Assembly: GCA_025504975.1 (NCBI GenBank)
Contig: JANUWI010000010.1
Location: forward strand, 930,001-994,000
Direction: 5' to 3'
DNA from: Plenodomus lindquistii
Taxonomy: Eukaryota > Ascomycota > Dothideomycetes > Pleosporales > Leptosphaeriaceae
Length of the DNA stretch: 64,000 nucleotides
The position numbers were made by a program, and so were the translations under genes. The notes below the pieces were generated by a model. That model saw nothing but the letters and a program-made list of their open reading frames with translations. It was not told where the DNA came from and searched no databases. Shown here piece by piece: positions 10,558 through 22,748 of the stretch (position 1 is the first letter of the stretch; each line of letters starts with the position of its first letter).

Positions 10558-11472
10558 TGTTTGTTGGAAGGGAGTTGCTGGCTGGTTATGTCGCGTCGTG
10601 CACTTCGCGTCGCGCGTAGGTTGAGATCTAGTATTGGGGTGGGGTGGTAGAGGGAGACATGACCGCGGGGAATGCTGGATGGGGAAGGTGGAGCCGATGG
10701 GTGTGCGTTCGCCTGGCTTTGTAAAGCAAGTACATCTTCCCTACACTCTTCAGTCTCCTACATCCTATCCTTTCAGCTCCGCATGATTTCAAATTGGCGT
10801 TCCCACTTCTGCGAAAATCGCGCCTCAAACACTCGGGTCTGGATCAGGTCCAATGCACGTCGGTGGCCCAAGGAACCTTAGCGACACCGGTATTGCGAAG
10901 GACATGGTTTGGAGCCAGTCATACTGAAACAACACGGCTCTCTAGTCTGCAGGCCCCTTCCAGGATCGGTATCTACATCCAGGTCCGGATGATGCTTCCA
11001 ATGTAGCCTGCAGAGTAAGCACTACTGTACATGGCAGTACGCTTTCGCTTCTCCCTGCAGAGTGTGGCAGTTGTCCCCCAAACTCTTTGGAAGCCCAAGG
11101 CTTCGATGAGTGGCCCAGCTTATTTATCAAAATGGCTGGAGGACCCTTCATACGGGGGCATTATCCACTTCCGGCATCATGGTCCTCAGTGCGGCTGATT
11201 GGCTTGAACAACAAGTAAGCGCCAGAACAAGCTGATGCCCCCGGTACGAAGTCACGATGTATTGGTGGCGCCTCGGCTGTGCTGGTGTGCTGTGCTTCAT
11301 ATTAGCATGTAGCAAGGCTGAATCTGGAGGCACCAGGGGGGCTGCTTTTTCTCAGCTCATAGGCAGGGGTGGTTACACCACATCATCAGCCGTATGCCTA
11401 GAGCTTGAAGTCGCATTCCTCTACTCGACCTCAAGGAACCTCCTCTTTGCTCTAGGTCCAGCTAGCACACTC
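10558..11472. other. Intergenic, divergent promoter region
   Basis: Lies between two divergently transcribed genes. Short open frames on both strands lack recognisable motifs. The in-frame extension upstream of 11473 (ATG at 11257) was not used because the ATG at 11473 starts a much better signal peptide. Confidence 0.4.
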
Positions 11473-12585
11473 ATGGTGACCACCACCTTGATGTTCTGCT
11501 CATTTTTAGCCATCTTCGCAAAACTCACTAGTGCCGTCTTTCTGCAAGAGCAGCATACTCGAGAAATGAGCACAAAGACCACAGAGGCTACGGGCGTGAT
11601 CACACCTCCTCCAGACATACATAATGAACTTGTGAAGAGAGCCATCGCGACATGCGGATACGTATCTGGCAACTCAGGTATCAGTCTCAAACTTCAGCAT
11701 ATTAACTATGATCATCTAACCTCGTAAAGCGTCACCTCTGACTTGTCCGACTGGTTACAACTGTGCTACTGCTATGCATACCGATTACGTCTTCGGCTGT
11801 TGCAACAATGTCGAGTGTCTCAACGACTGGGGCTGGTGTAGGGAGTTTGGACAAAGCGGTTGTCAAGGCTACGATCTCGAGGAACCGGTCTGCACTAGCA
11901 TTCTCGGCCCAGTACTTCAATGGTACGTACATCGGGTTCGTTGTCCACTACATATAAGCCTTACTCATCTGTTCGCAGCTCAGCAGAAGCACCACATTGT
12001 TTCCGCTATGCCCGCTCCTCTGCGCGAGGGGACTCAACGACATACTACTCGCATGCATGCGGTACTGCATCAACAGACGTCCTCGTTCTTGCAACGGCAA
12101 CCAACGGTGCCAATCCAGCACCGCCGCCCCCAACCACAGATGCCGCAGACAACCCTTTGACCATGATCCCAGGCTTCACGCAGACAAGCGACCTTGCGAC
12201 GTCGACTGGCCAACCAAGTGGAGGCAATGGTAGTGGATCCCCTTTGAGCACAACTGCAATCGCTTTGATCGCCGTGGCTGGTTTTGTAGTTTTGGTCATT
12301 GCCCTTCTCTTCGGATACTGTTGTTGCTACAAGAAATTCGACGAATACAGGAACATCGTGCGTCGTCGTGAACCACTTCGACCGGAATGGCAACGGACCG
12401 AACCATACGCTCCAGGACCAGGATCTATCAACAACTGGAATTTAGACGTACCTGCTGGTGCATCGCCTCACATTGAACCTTCTCATGCGGGCGGGAGTGA
12501 ATACGGTGGGCCAGCGGGTCGTCAGATGAACGGACCGACGATGTTCAGTATTAACCAAGATAGGTATGGGCAAAGGTCAAATTGA
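11473..12585 (+). CDS. Cysteine-rich single-pass membrane protein, signal peptide and cytosolic tail
   Basis: Exons 11473-11677, 11730-11922 and 11979-12585 encode 334 residues. A signal peptide (MVTTTLMFCSFLAIFAKLTSA) starts at the chosen ATG. A Cys-rich ectodomain spans about residues 60-155 and includes CPTGYNC and GCCNNVEC. A Ser/Thr/Pro/Gly-rich stalk follows, then one transmembrane helix at about residues 226-248 (IALIAVAGFVVLVIALLFGY). The juxtamembrane CCC at residues 247-249 could be palmitoylated. The cytosolic tail is about 85 residues long and rich in Pro and Gly. This is the layout of fungal plasma-membrane proteins resembling wall sensors or Mid2-like proteins, but the ectodomain is not a clear WSC domain. 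Function is unknown. Confidence 0.8.
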
Positions 12586-12843
12586 AGTTGTGTCGTGGTA
12601 TTGCAATCAATATTTTTCCGGTTCACTCAAGTAGTGAGCTCCTGTCTTCCAATACATTTCCAGCCCATACAATGATATACACTTAGAATCCCTGAGTAAG
12701 AATGTGTTCTGCTGTATACCTCATAGCATACTAACAATATCATGCACAAGCTAGAAATACCACTACTAGTCCCTTGCTGTGTTATGTTCCTCTCAGAAAG
12801 CAATATTCCGAGAGCCAATGACGCGTTACATACGAGATCCGTC

Positions 12844-14723
12844 TCACTCTACTGCCTCCCAAAGCTGCCGTGTGGCCTCAAGTTTGCGTACCTGTTCGCC
12901 TTTGAGCACAAGCATCCAGCTGCTGCAATCAAACAGCTTGATAAGTTCGCACTCTCGACGTTCATCTCCACTGCGCGATAATCCAGTCTCGTTTACAAAG
13001 TTCCACTGACGGCCACAGTTGCATTGGCACGGAACCCATTTGGAGAATCGCTTCAGCGTCTCGCGGCGGTCCGGGTCAACATCGACCATCTTGGGGATCT
13101 GCAGATTCGTCTCAATATGCAGCATATACAGCGTAGCCATAACAAATGGCTTGCGGTGGGACGAGTTGCGAATGTCGGACCTGTCGCGGAGGAGACGCGA
13201 CCAGACTTCCGCAACCTCACGAGGCGTTGGCCGATTGGCAGCTCCGAACTGCAGGAAGAACGATTTGACTTGTGTTATATCAGTTTCAAGCTTCAATATA
13301 TATTGTGGAACTACTTACGCGTAACCTTGTCATTCGTCTTTGTGCACTCGTCATATATGTTCTCAAACACGTAGTATGAGTGGATTGTGAGATATTGCCA
13401 ATACGACGTCACGGGCTCTTTGATATATCTTGGACTCTTGTGGAGAGTGTAGAACAGCTTTGTACGGGTTTCTTCAACAAGGGTGGATGGCGAAGCGGGA
13501 CGAGGAACGGGAACGTCTAGAATAAAAACAAACATCAGTTCTTGATCAAGTCGGCATCAATAAGGCTACGGGACTCAGGTAAAGTCTACAACAGCAGTAA
13601 GAGTCAACGCACTTTGCTCATTCCCTGCAACCCTTGTCCAACGCCTTGCCATGCGCTCGGTGTCGGGACTGTTTCCAAACGCATCACACCGCGCTGCGAT
13701 GGTGCCCTTCTCGCTTGCTTCGTCGAGCGCAACTTCGTTCAAGTCTGGAGGATTGAACCGGAAGTAGCCATCTCGGTCCACTAGTCGCCTGTGTGCACGA
13801 TCAAAGGTATCTGCAGTGTGCTGGGTTTGGTTCGCCATCTTCACAATGCTCTGTGCAACTTTGGTGACTTTTCTGCCAAAGCCACGGAGAGCTGGTTTGC
13901 CAGTACCAAGCGATACGAGGACACGGATGTGATCATCGAGGACCTGGTCTGACTTGATGAGCTGCGTGGATGCCTCATCGTATAGCTCGTTCACCGGGTT
14001 GTTGAAGCCCACGCCCCCGTCGACAAACACCCTAGGCTCGCCTGCGGCTACAATCGTCATGGGTTCGAAGAACGAAGTCGCGGCTGATGTGGCACGGGCA
14101 ACTTCCCAAATCTTGACTTCATTGTAAAACTCCGAGTACTCTCCACTCTTGCGGTAATCTGTGAATCGCGTAGGCATGGAAGCCTCTTCAGTTAGAGCGA
14201 TGACAACGCTGCGCATTGCATCAATACTTCATTTCGCCGGAAAAATGATCGCGAATGACTTACGTCTTACAGTTCGAAACCTTCGTACCTCTGAAGAGGG
14301 CATCGGACGGCTGACCAGCTTTGGATATGATGTCCTTGATCACGCCCTCTAAACGCTTCGTCTCGTATCTAGGCCGCACCTTGCCGTTGCGCAGCTTGAA
14401 TGGTAACTTCTTCTTGCTTTTGGGATCAAAAACCACGTCCATGATCTCAATGTAGGCGTCGATGCACTCTTTCACGGACATCTCGAGCCGGCCCAACATG
14501 ATAGCGATCAAACTAAGGATAAGAAAGAGGTCAGCGCGGAGATTAAAGGTAAGTAGGCGACGAACCCGCCAGTGCTTGTACCGCAGATCATGTCGAAGTA
14601 ATCGCATGGTTTCGGGCTACCAACGTATGATAGAATCTTGTTCAGCATGAACAGCGATGCGAGACCTCGTACACCCCCGCCATCAAGACTGAGCAGTCGA
14701 AATTGTGTTGCAATGTTTGCCAT
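12844..14723 (-). CDS. Patatin-like phospholipase
   Basis: Five exons on the minus strand (14566-14723, 14264-14512, 13613-14208, 13319-13516, 12844-13268) give 541 residues with all phases consistent. The glycine-rich oxyanion loop GGGVRG is at residues 15-20. The nucleophile elbow GTSTGG (Ser50, G-x-S-x-G) spans the first intron. The catalytic Asp is in DGG at 199-201. These are the complete Ser-Asp dyad signatures of patatin-family acyl hydrolases, which release fatty acids from phospholipids or neutral lipids. The C-terminal third has no family I recognise, but contains a Cys cluster CQCNCG and a hydrophobic stretch near the end. No signal peptide is seen, so a cytosolic enzyme is likely. 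The upstream in-frame region before 14723 lacks the family consensus. Confidence 0.9.
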
Positions 14724-16085
14724 GATGCTCCAGACGAGTTGTGAGAAATTGCTGAAAGAAAATGGGTACAGCATCCGCGAGACGCAAGGCAGATTACGAA
14801 GGCCGGCCAGGCATATGTGCCATTCAGCCTGGCCTGTACACCACCCTTTGGCTCGCAACTGCGGCTGACAGGTGGGTGTCACGAATGGCAGCCTGGTCAA
14901 CCACAACTCGTATGATGTCCATGGGTTATACAGCCTCATGGCCAAATTTGTCCAGAGCTGAAGTTCTGATGCCTTGTGAGGGTGATGGGGGCGGCATGGG
15001 TCGCGCCACAGGGATAGGGCTCGTGCTGTGATTGCTGGACACGGTGCGCGAAGGCGTCTACTGCAACCTCTACTCCCTGTATATTGAATGTGAAGCTCAG
15101 GCGAATTGGGCTCCTGTCTTGGGCTTCCTCGGAGCTTACGGAGCACGGCATTGCATCAGTTGATTGGGGCAGGCGGCGTCGCATTTGCCTTCCCAGTTCG
15201 TTCGAGTGAAAGACTGGGCGTCCATCGTGCTCTCCTCGGTGACACGACCTTCATTCTCATGCCTCTTCGCAATGCGCATTTTACAGCGATCGTAATTGGT
15301 TATGCCGAGATGGTATTGGTCGCTGGTGCGAGGACGACATACCTACCTAGGTACGGTCAAAGCCATTCGCGTTTCGGGACACTCGCTAAGTTGAGCTACC
15401 AAATTCCAGTTTCACGCCACTCCGCATCTCTGCGCCCACAATCAAGGCTCACGCACGCCGCACACTCGTGCGTTCGAGAGATTCAGCTCATGAGCGATAT
15501 CAAGAGTTAATCGAACTGCACGCACGGCTCCCGGAACATGACTTGCTGGGGCCCCGTTAATCGACCAGGCCCACGATGTCGGTAACAACGCCATCTCCAC
15601 CTCCGATGATTGGACCCTCTCGGCACTATGAGAGAGGCCATGTCACGTAACACTGACCGAACGGCCTTAGTCAAAAGAGGTACATGCAGATGATAAGACT
15701 ACAGCAGAACGTGCATGCGGTCACAGACGGAACTTGCTCTGCTATAGCGGGTTAGACTCGGTTTACAAGCATGTTGCTTCCATTGTGCGTCGGTTGCATC
15801 ACTGCGTCGTCTATGGTAGGCTATAGACTCCGCGCAACTACACCGGTTCTAAGCCGTGTCATGTAGGTGTATTGTCATAGGTATTGTCATCTCATACTCT
15901 ATCAGCATCCACTCTGATGCAGTTGCCTTCCCTCTGTACGGTATGAGTTTTGCCTTCCATATGCATCTCTGACGGGCCTTCCGCTGAAAAGACAAGAGTG
16001 GGCATTCATATGAAGATTTGGATCCTCCAAAGTGCTGCGGTCTTACCATTGACTCTCTTCAACGCTCTTCTCTCCGGCACACACC
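14724..16085. other. Intergenic, divergent promoter region
   Basis: 1.36 kb between the patatin (minus) and MATE (plus) genes. The longest open frame (15106-15510 +) has no domain-like features. No repeat, tRNA or small gene was recognised. Confidence 0.45.
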
Positions 16086-17707
16086 ATGAACTCTGAGCCG
16101 GGCAAGACGAAGTCTTGGTTACCCAAGTTTCTCAGACCGTCAAAAGAAACCGAGTCTGATTCGACACCGAACGAGCGCACGTCACTTCTTCCAACACAGC
16201 ACGAAGAATGGACTACCGGTGATCCCTCTGGGTTCGACGATGAATCATCGACCAAGTTTCAAGCACTCCTTCAAGAGTTCTGGATCCTTCTGAAAGGATC
16301 GGTACCAGTGGTCGTCGCATATGCTCTGCAAAACTCACTACAGACAGTGTCAGTTCTGATCGTCGGCCGCTTGTCGCCAGAAGCCTTAGCTACGGCAGCA
16401 TTCTCTTACATGTTTGCCATGGCCACTGGATGGCTTGTTGCTCTAGGAGGAACCACGGCAATCGACACTCTCGCATCGGCCACGTTCACAGGAAGTAAAA
16501 ATCGCCATGATCTTGGTATCATCCTACAGCGATCCTTCATAGTACTCCTGGCTTTCTATATCCCAATTGCCATTCTGTGGTTCTGCTCCGAGCCACTGTT
16601 CAAAGCGCTCGGACAGGAAGACTACATTGCGCGAGATTCGGCAAAATTTCTGTCCGTTCTGGCTCCCGGCGGGATTGGTTACATCTACTTCGAGGCTCTA
16701 AAAAAGTACCTACAAGCGCAAGGTTTGTCCAACCTCCAGAAGTGAAGGTCTTCACTCTAACTGGCGTAGAAATTATGCGACCAGGAACATACGTCCTACT
16801 GATTACATCTCCCCTCAGCGCCGGACTCAATTACCTCTTCGTCTACACCTTCGGCATGGGTCTTCTTGGTGCACCGCTTGCTACTGGCATTGCATACTGG
16901 GCCTCGTTCTTACTACTTCTCGCCTACGCACGATTCGTGGATGGCTGGGAATGCTGGGGCGGATGGGACCGAAGGTGTCTGCAGAACATGGGAACATTCT
17001 CGCGCTTAGCCATCCTTGGTGTCATACACGTTGGCACAGAATGGTGGGCATTTGAGATTGTTGCGCTTGTCGCTGGAAAACTTGGGACTATTCCACTGGC
17101 AGCACAGAGCGTCATCATGACTACCGACCAGGTCCTCAACACAATCCCCTTCGGTGTCGGCGTTGCTACGTCTTCGCGCGTAGGAAACCTACTCGGCTCA
17201 CGCAATGCGAAGGGTGCCGCAAGAGCAGCGAATACAGCGGCGGTCCTCAGCATGATATTGGGCGCACTCGTACTGGCAGTCTTGATGGGAGTAAAGGACT
17301 TCTATGCGAAGATATTCAATGACGATGTCGAGGTTGTCAAATTAACTGCGCAAGTCATGCCTTACGTTGCGCTTTTCCAGATTGCGGACGGGCTCAATGG
17401 AAGCTGTGGGGGAGCACTCAGAGGTATGGGAAGACAACACATTGGAGCCACAGTCAATATCATAAGCTATTATTGTGGAGCTTTACCACTGGGAATCTGG
17501 CTGGCATTTCACGGATGGGGCCTCGGCGGCCTTTGGGTAGGACAATGTATTGCCTTGTATCTTGTCGGCTTCGGCGAATGGGCAATCGTTGCATGGAGCA
17601 ATTGGGACTACCAGGTGAAGAAAGCTTTTGACCGAATGGACTCAGACGAAAGGGCAGAGCTCGGCGTACCTACTGAGGAAGATTCTCCCAATGAAGCAAG
17701 TAGATAG
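16086..17707 (+). CDS. MATE-family efflux transporter
   Basis: Two exons, 16086-16722 and 16770-17707, encode 524 residues. A hydrophilic N-terminus of about 60 residues carries an ERTSLLP motif, a common leader in fungal MATE proteins and a possible acidic-dileucine sorting signal. About twelve hydrophobic segments follow in two halves, with family blocks such as PVVVAYALQNSLQTVSVLIVG in the first and AAQSVIMTTDQVLNTIPFGVG in the second. The protein belongs to the eukaryotic MATE/Erc1-like group, which exports organic cations or metabolites in exchange for protons. Whether it sits in the vacuole or plasma membrane is not shown. The intron is 47 nt and phase 1, between CAA-G and AA-ATT. The neighbours do not indicate a substrate. 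Confidence 0.93.
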
Positions 17708-18877
17708 CATGCTCTGCTGGTATCGTTGGCACCAGCCAAGCTCATTAGCAACAGCGTTTAGACATGGCAAAATAGAGATAGATAGCAATGCGGATGCACC
17801 AGATGTCGTAAATTACCCGAAGTGGGTCAACCGAAGATTTAGCGTGCCCCGGTATCTACATCCTTGTCCCCGCGCTCAACCTCACTCAAGCATCGTCCGC
17901 CAAAGTACCAGCTCGATGTACCCTACGCCCCGATTCGTGTATTGATGGCATCTCATGCGGGTGTAATCTATCGAAGCGAGATGGCGCACCGTAATTTGAG
18001 CCACCGAGCCGCTTCTGCGCTGTTGCTTGACCGCCGCATTCCACGGCACAGAAGGTCTGTCGAACCAATGCCTTAGGATAGCTATCCGACCCTAGCACAG
18101 ACGACGAATCGGCATGAATTGTCATCCTGGAAGCAAGCTCGCTGGCTGGTCCAAATGCTCCGAACTACTATGTATACGTAAGACCTGCATCGGAAGCTCA
18201 CTGCATGCATGAGTCTACCTAGGGTACAGCTCTGCCAGGCGCTGTCCCGCTCAAGATAAGGCCGATACCAAGAGATCAAATTGCTGAATATAGCCGTTAC
18301 GAGACGCTTAGCTGTACACCTACTGGTCAATTGAAATTCCCCAGACCGTGGCAACCGTCATCGCACATGGCGGGGTTGTCCCGACTCCCCACATCGATCG
18401 ATAACGCCCTTTGAACATTCTCGGTGCTGTCTCTGGCACCAAGCGACGTTTAGCTGCTTTCTGGAGGTCCATCAAGGTGTCTCAATCATGCAGATTAAAC
18501 TATAAAGGCATTGAACATCACCAGTTTGTCATCCTAGCTCCACGATTGATGTCTTTCCGAGGAACTTCACTGAGTGAGGAGAGTACGAAGCCGAGTACAT
18601 AACCACAAACCGATGCCGAAGTCATGAGCTCATCTGGAGCTTCTAGCCGATTGGGGGCAGTACGGTGCTACACCTGCATGTTGACATAGCGGACCAGGGT
18701 AGCTCCAAGCTGTTTACCTAACAGCAGTTTTACCTAACGCGAGCGCGTCAACATGTACGCTGATACAGAGGTAGTGGACTTCCCGCAGCTATTTACCTCG
18801 CGTTCCCACGCACTCCAGCTTTTCTTCTAACCTGCATCACCTTCCGTTCTATCCTGCACGATCGTAGGATATTCAAG
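17708..18877. other. Intergenic, no gene seen
   Basis: Same-strand spacer of 1.17 kb between the MATE and agmatinase-like genes. Only short, unconvincing frames occur. Confidence 0.45.
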
Positions 18878-20503
18878 ATGAAGGTTTCTACAGCTCTTCT
18901 AAGCTTTGCGGCGGCCGTCACCGCCCATGGTGATCATGACCACAATCAGGAGCCCATGGAGGGTCCTCTTGAGAAGCTCTGGTACAACACACTTCCTGGT
19001 GATGGCGGAACACAAGTCAGATCGCCCTGTTCAAGATTCAAGCTTAAGTGCAGCAATTGACCTGCACAGGCCGATTCTATCTTCTCGGGCATCTCCACGT
19101 TCGGTCGTCTCAAGTACCACCCGTGCCTGTCTAGCGACGTGAACTACGATATCGCATTCATTGGTACCACGCACAAGCTACAAAGGTTTCGCTGCATCTA
19201 ACATAAGCCCAGGTGCTCCATTCGACACTGGCACCTCATACCGACCTGGAGCTCGTTTCGGCCCTAGTGGCATCAGACAAGGTTCTCGCCGCCTCAATCT
19301 TTAGTACGTGTCCTTGCAGCAGTCGCATGCTTACTATTTTGAAATCCAAGGCTCACGCAGAATTGGGTTTAGTGGCGGATACAATGTTCCACTCAAGGCG
19401 AACCCTTTCAACTCTTGGGCGAAGGTCATTGACTGCGGAGATATTCCCGTTACCTCGTAAGACCTTGTTTGGCTGAACAAGCATGCGCTTAGTCGCCAGA
19501 TTCCAAGCTAACAAGTCGCGTAGATATGACAATGCCTACGCGCTCCAGCAAATTGAAGAGGGCCACAATCTTCTCTTGAGCCGTCCTCCCCACACCCACG
19601 CCTCAAAGCCCGGCCCTTCCAAGAAGGGAACCACCCTTCCTCGTCTGATTACCCTTGGAGGCGACCACACAATCACACTTCCTCTACTTCGCTCCATCAA
19701 CCGGTATGTGTTCTCTGGCATCCAAAGGAGACGTTAATGCTAACTTTCGCTCTAGTGCCTACGGTCCTGTGAGCGTCATCCACTTTGACTCTCATCTGTA
19801 AGCTCAACCAGGACTATTTCCACAGAAGATGCTAATCATACTCCCAGCGACACATGGAAGCCCAAGGTTTTCGGTGGTGCTCCCAGCGAGCAAGCCTCTA
19901 TCAATCACGGCACCTACTTCTTCCACGCGGCCCAGGAAGGTCTCCTCGCCAACGACACCAACATCCACGCCGGCATCCGCACGACGCTGTCTGGACCGTC
20001 TGACTACGAGAACGATGGCTACTGTGGCTTCCAGATTGTTGAGGCTCGGGAGATTGATACCATTGGTACCGAAGGCATCATCAAGAAGATCAAGGAGAGA
20101 GTTGGGACCGACAAGCCCGTGTACCTGAGTATCGATATTGATACCCTTGACCCGGCTTGTAAGCTCTGAGAGTGTCTGGGAATCTGTGCGTAGACTAACA
20201 CGGATCACAGTCGCCCCTGCTACCGGTACACCCGAGACTGGTGGCTGGTCCACACGCGAGCTCCGCACCATCATCCGTGGTCTCGAGGGTATCAACCTCA
20301 TCGCTGCTGACATCGTTGAGGTTGCTCCTGCATATGATACCAATGCTGAGCTCACCACGATGGCTGCTGCTGTAAGTAACCTACCCAGATACACTGCTGC
20401 AATTACTGACATAGCCCAGGATGCCTTGTACGAGGTCATGACTTTGATGGTCAAGAAGGGACCTCTGAGTTATATGGGCAAGCAGGAGACTATCGAGTTG
20501 TAG
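18878..20503 (+). CDS. Secreted agmatinase/arginase-family ureohydrolase
   Basis: Nine exons (18878-19015, 19070-19163, 19213-19303, 19373-19456, 19524-19703, 19756-19797, 19848-20158, 20211-20371, 20420-20503) encode 394 residues. A signal peptide (MKVSTALLSFAAAVTAHG) is followed by a His/Asp-rich stretch. The Mn-binding residues of the ureohydrolase fold are present: GGDH (H184), D-S-H-L-D (D207, H209, D211) and SIDIDTLDP. Family enzymes hydrolyse agmatine or related guanidino compounds to urea. The signal peptide predicts secretion or the secretory pathway, unlike cytosolic arginase. The third exon join uses the acceptor at 19371-19372. The nearer AG, at the end of CACGCAG, would create a stop. 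The substrate cannot be assigned. Confidence 0.9.
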
Positions 20504-21030
20504 ATGGTGATGTTCCAGCTCGAACTCATGATGTGAAGAACGACTAATGACATGATTCATGGAAGTTGGGGAAGGCAAAAGACCATCTGAGGCGTCGCGA
20601 GTGTGTGCATGTACGTAGCTTGGAGGTAGATGTGGACATGGAAAAAACATAGTACGATGAAAGACTTCGCCTGAAGTTTCGCACTTCACTGATCAAAGCC
20701 ATTGACGCGAGAATTGATGTTCAGCTCACCAGACCATTGTGATCTATCTCGGCGAGTTTTCGAGTGTTTGACGCGTCGCATCCGCGCTTGTCTGGCCGAG
20801 GATGAACATGATGGTGTTATTCCGAGATTCCGATGGCACAGAAAGTGGTGGCCAATCAGCAGCATTTCAAGTTCGCTTGGTCATGATGGCATGTGCCGAC
20901 CCCGTGCGGATGACATAGCCAAGGTCAATTCTTAGTGACCATCACCTGTCACTCTCGCCATCCATCCTCACCACACACACGCTGCCGTATCCTGCATAGC
21001 ACTGTCGCGTTGCTCCTTCCTCCTTCGAAC
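20504..21030. other. Intergenic, no gene seen
   Basis: Same-strand spacer holding the agmatinase-like 3' end and the promoter of the Fe-S assembly gene. Nothing else is recognised. Confidence 0.5.
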
Positions 21031-21823
21031 ATGTCTCTACCGCGTACCACGACAGCGTTCGCGCGATCTTCGTCGACCGTCCTGCGTTTTGCCACACAGC
21101 CATCTGCTCCCCGCCAATGCCCACAATGCCTGCGCAACTTCTCCTCATCACGGCCATACCGACAAGCCGCGAAGCGCCAGATGCAAACAGCAACCGCATA
21201 CCAGCCATCGAATCTATACCCACCTCTACCGCCGCCGCGCAATGTCGGAGTTCCGGATACATCAATAGCGGGCGGCGCAACCGAGGCAAAGAGCTTCACG
21301 CCTTCGCGGGTGACGTCGGAAGATCTGAGCCGGCTGTCGCAACAGGACCAAGCCAAAGTCAGCGTGCCAGAGGCTGAAGCACAGAAGCCGCAATCAGCAC
21401 CCACCGGCAAGCCCCTGCGACCGCGTCGCTACAACTTCGGACCCCGCAAAGCCACCATCAAACTATCAGAATCCGCCGTCGCACACCTGCGAGAACTTCT
21501 TGAACTCCCAGAACCTAAATTGATAAGGATCGGGACCAAGGCCAAGGGTTGTTCGGGGCTGGCATACCATCTCGAGTATGTGGACAAGCCATCGATGCTG
21601 GACGAGCAGGTGGAACAGGATGGCGTAAAGGTTTTGATCGATAACAAGGCGCTGTTGAACATTATCGGCAGCGAGATGGATTGGTTGGAAGACAAGCTCA
21701 ACCAGCGGTTCATTTTCAAGAATCCGAACATCAGTAAGTTGTGCTTTCCACGACAAAATGACCAATGCTAACAACATGACAGCGGAACAATGCGGTTGCG
21801 GAGAGTCTTTCAGCGTATCATGA
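21031..21823 (+). CDS. isa1: A-type iron-sulfur assembly protein (Isa1-like)
   Basis: Exons 21031-21733 and 21783-21823 encode 247 residues. An arginine- and serine-rich N-terminus (ARSSSTVLRFA, then FSSSRPYRQAAKRQ) looks like a mitochondrial presequence. A long variable linker follows. The HesB/IscA domain starts near residue 145 with KLSESAVAHLRELL. The three conserved cysteines are in TKAKGCSGLAYH and, after the intron, in EQCGCGES, giving the C-x(n)-C-G-C pattern. Isa1 works with Isa2 in the matrix to supply [4Fe-4S] clusters to aconitase-type enzymes and radical-SAM proteins. The last 13 residues, including two of the three ligands, come from the 41-nt second exon, so a one-exon model would lose the active site. 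Confidence 0.92.
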
Positions 21824-21950
21824 TACCCGTACCGTTTCAATAGTAGACATGCATCACTGGGCATAGCATGCACGGCGTTGCATAGCGGTTTTGCATTTTT
21901 GCGATATTCAATACTATTGCTTCTTCATGATTGCGCTGGCATCCAGAAGT

Positions 21951-22409
21951 CTAGAACTGGCCTGGCGTGTAGTCGACTACTTTGACGCCCTGAGCGAGTG
22001 GTCCCGCAAACTGTACAAACTCTTGGTGTGCTGGGTCCTTGTGGACATAGTAATCCCTATCTTCCACGCTCTCGAACTCGACGACAAAACCATGGGTCAC
22101 TCCGTCCTAGCTGGAGTGTTAGATACGGATCTGCTAGTGCATAGGACGAGGGGAACACACCGAGCGGCCTTCTGGACTGTTGTTCTTTCCGCCGCTAAAC
22201 GACTTGATGTAAGGTTTCTGTGAGGTCGGGTGGATGCATTTCTGTTCAAGACCCAGCATTCGCTTGCATGCCTAGGCCTCGTTAGGACAGAGGTGATCCA
22301 AATCATCGGATAGTTCACGTTAGTTAGTGCCAACTATACATACCTCTTCAACCTGTTCTGGAGAAGTTGACGACTTCCACTCAAAGAGGACAATGTGTGT
22401 GATGGTCAT
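21951..22409 (-). CDS. Stress-response A/B-barrel (Dabb) domain protein
   Basis: Three exons on the minus strand (22344-22409, 22161-22271, 21951-22106) encode 110 residues, all in phase 0. The start MTITHIVLFEWKSS and the C-terminal block VVEFESVEDRDYYVHKDPAH are the hallmarks of the dimeric alpha-beta barrel family, in which a ferredoxin-like fold dimerises. Members are small proteins linked to stress responses or act as polyketide cyclases. The central exon contributes KSFSGGKNNSPEGRS. Its 3' end is 127 bp from the convergent Isa1 gene, and its 5' end faces the DSC3 gene across a short shared promoter. Function beyond the fold is not predictable. Confidence 0.88.
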
Positions 22410-22748
22410 TTCGAAGACGCAGTACCGGTGGATTGATTGGATGTTGTGTATAAAGTCGAGTGAAGGTAGGGCAAGCGAGGCGGAGGGCGAGGACGTTGGG
22501 TGGTGGATATACTACAGACGTAATGACCTCAACGTGCTAAGCTCGGCACGAGCAGTCGTGGGCTGGCTGCCGATTGCATGAGATCCACCACGCCGGCGAC
22601 GACCAACGCATCATGTTCACATAGCAGGCGCTTGCTCTCCACCCAGCACCCACTCGCAGCACATCATGTCGAATCGCGGCTTGTGCATACCCGACACTTG
22701 GCTCACGCGTCGTTCCACCTTGTCGCTGCTCGTTCTGCATCATTCATA
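22410..22748. promoter_or_regulatory. Short divergent promoter shared by the Dabb and DSC3 genes
   Basis: Only 339 bp separate the start codons of the two head-to-head genes, so their upstream elements must overlap. No specific factor site is claimed. The in-frame ATG at 22578 would extend DSC3 by 57 residues, but the extension lacks ubiquitin-like sequence, so the ATG at 22749 is preferred. Confidence 0.55.
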
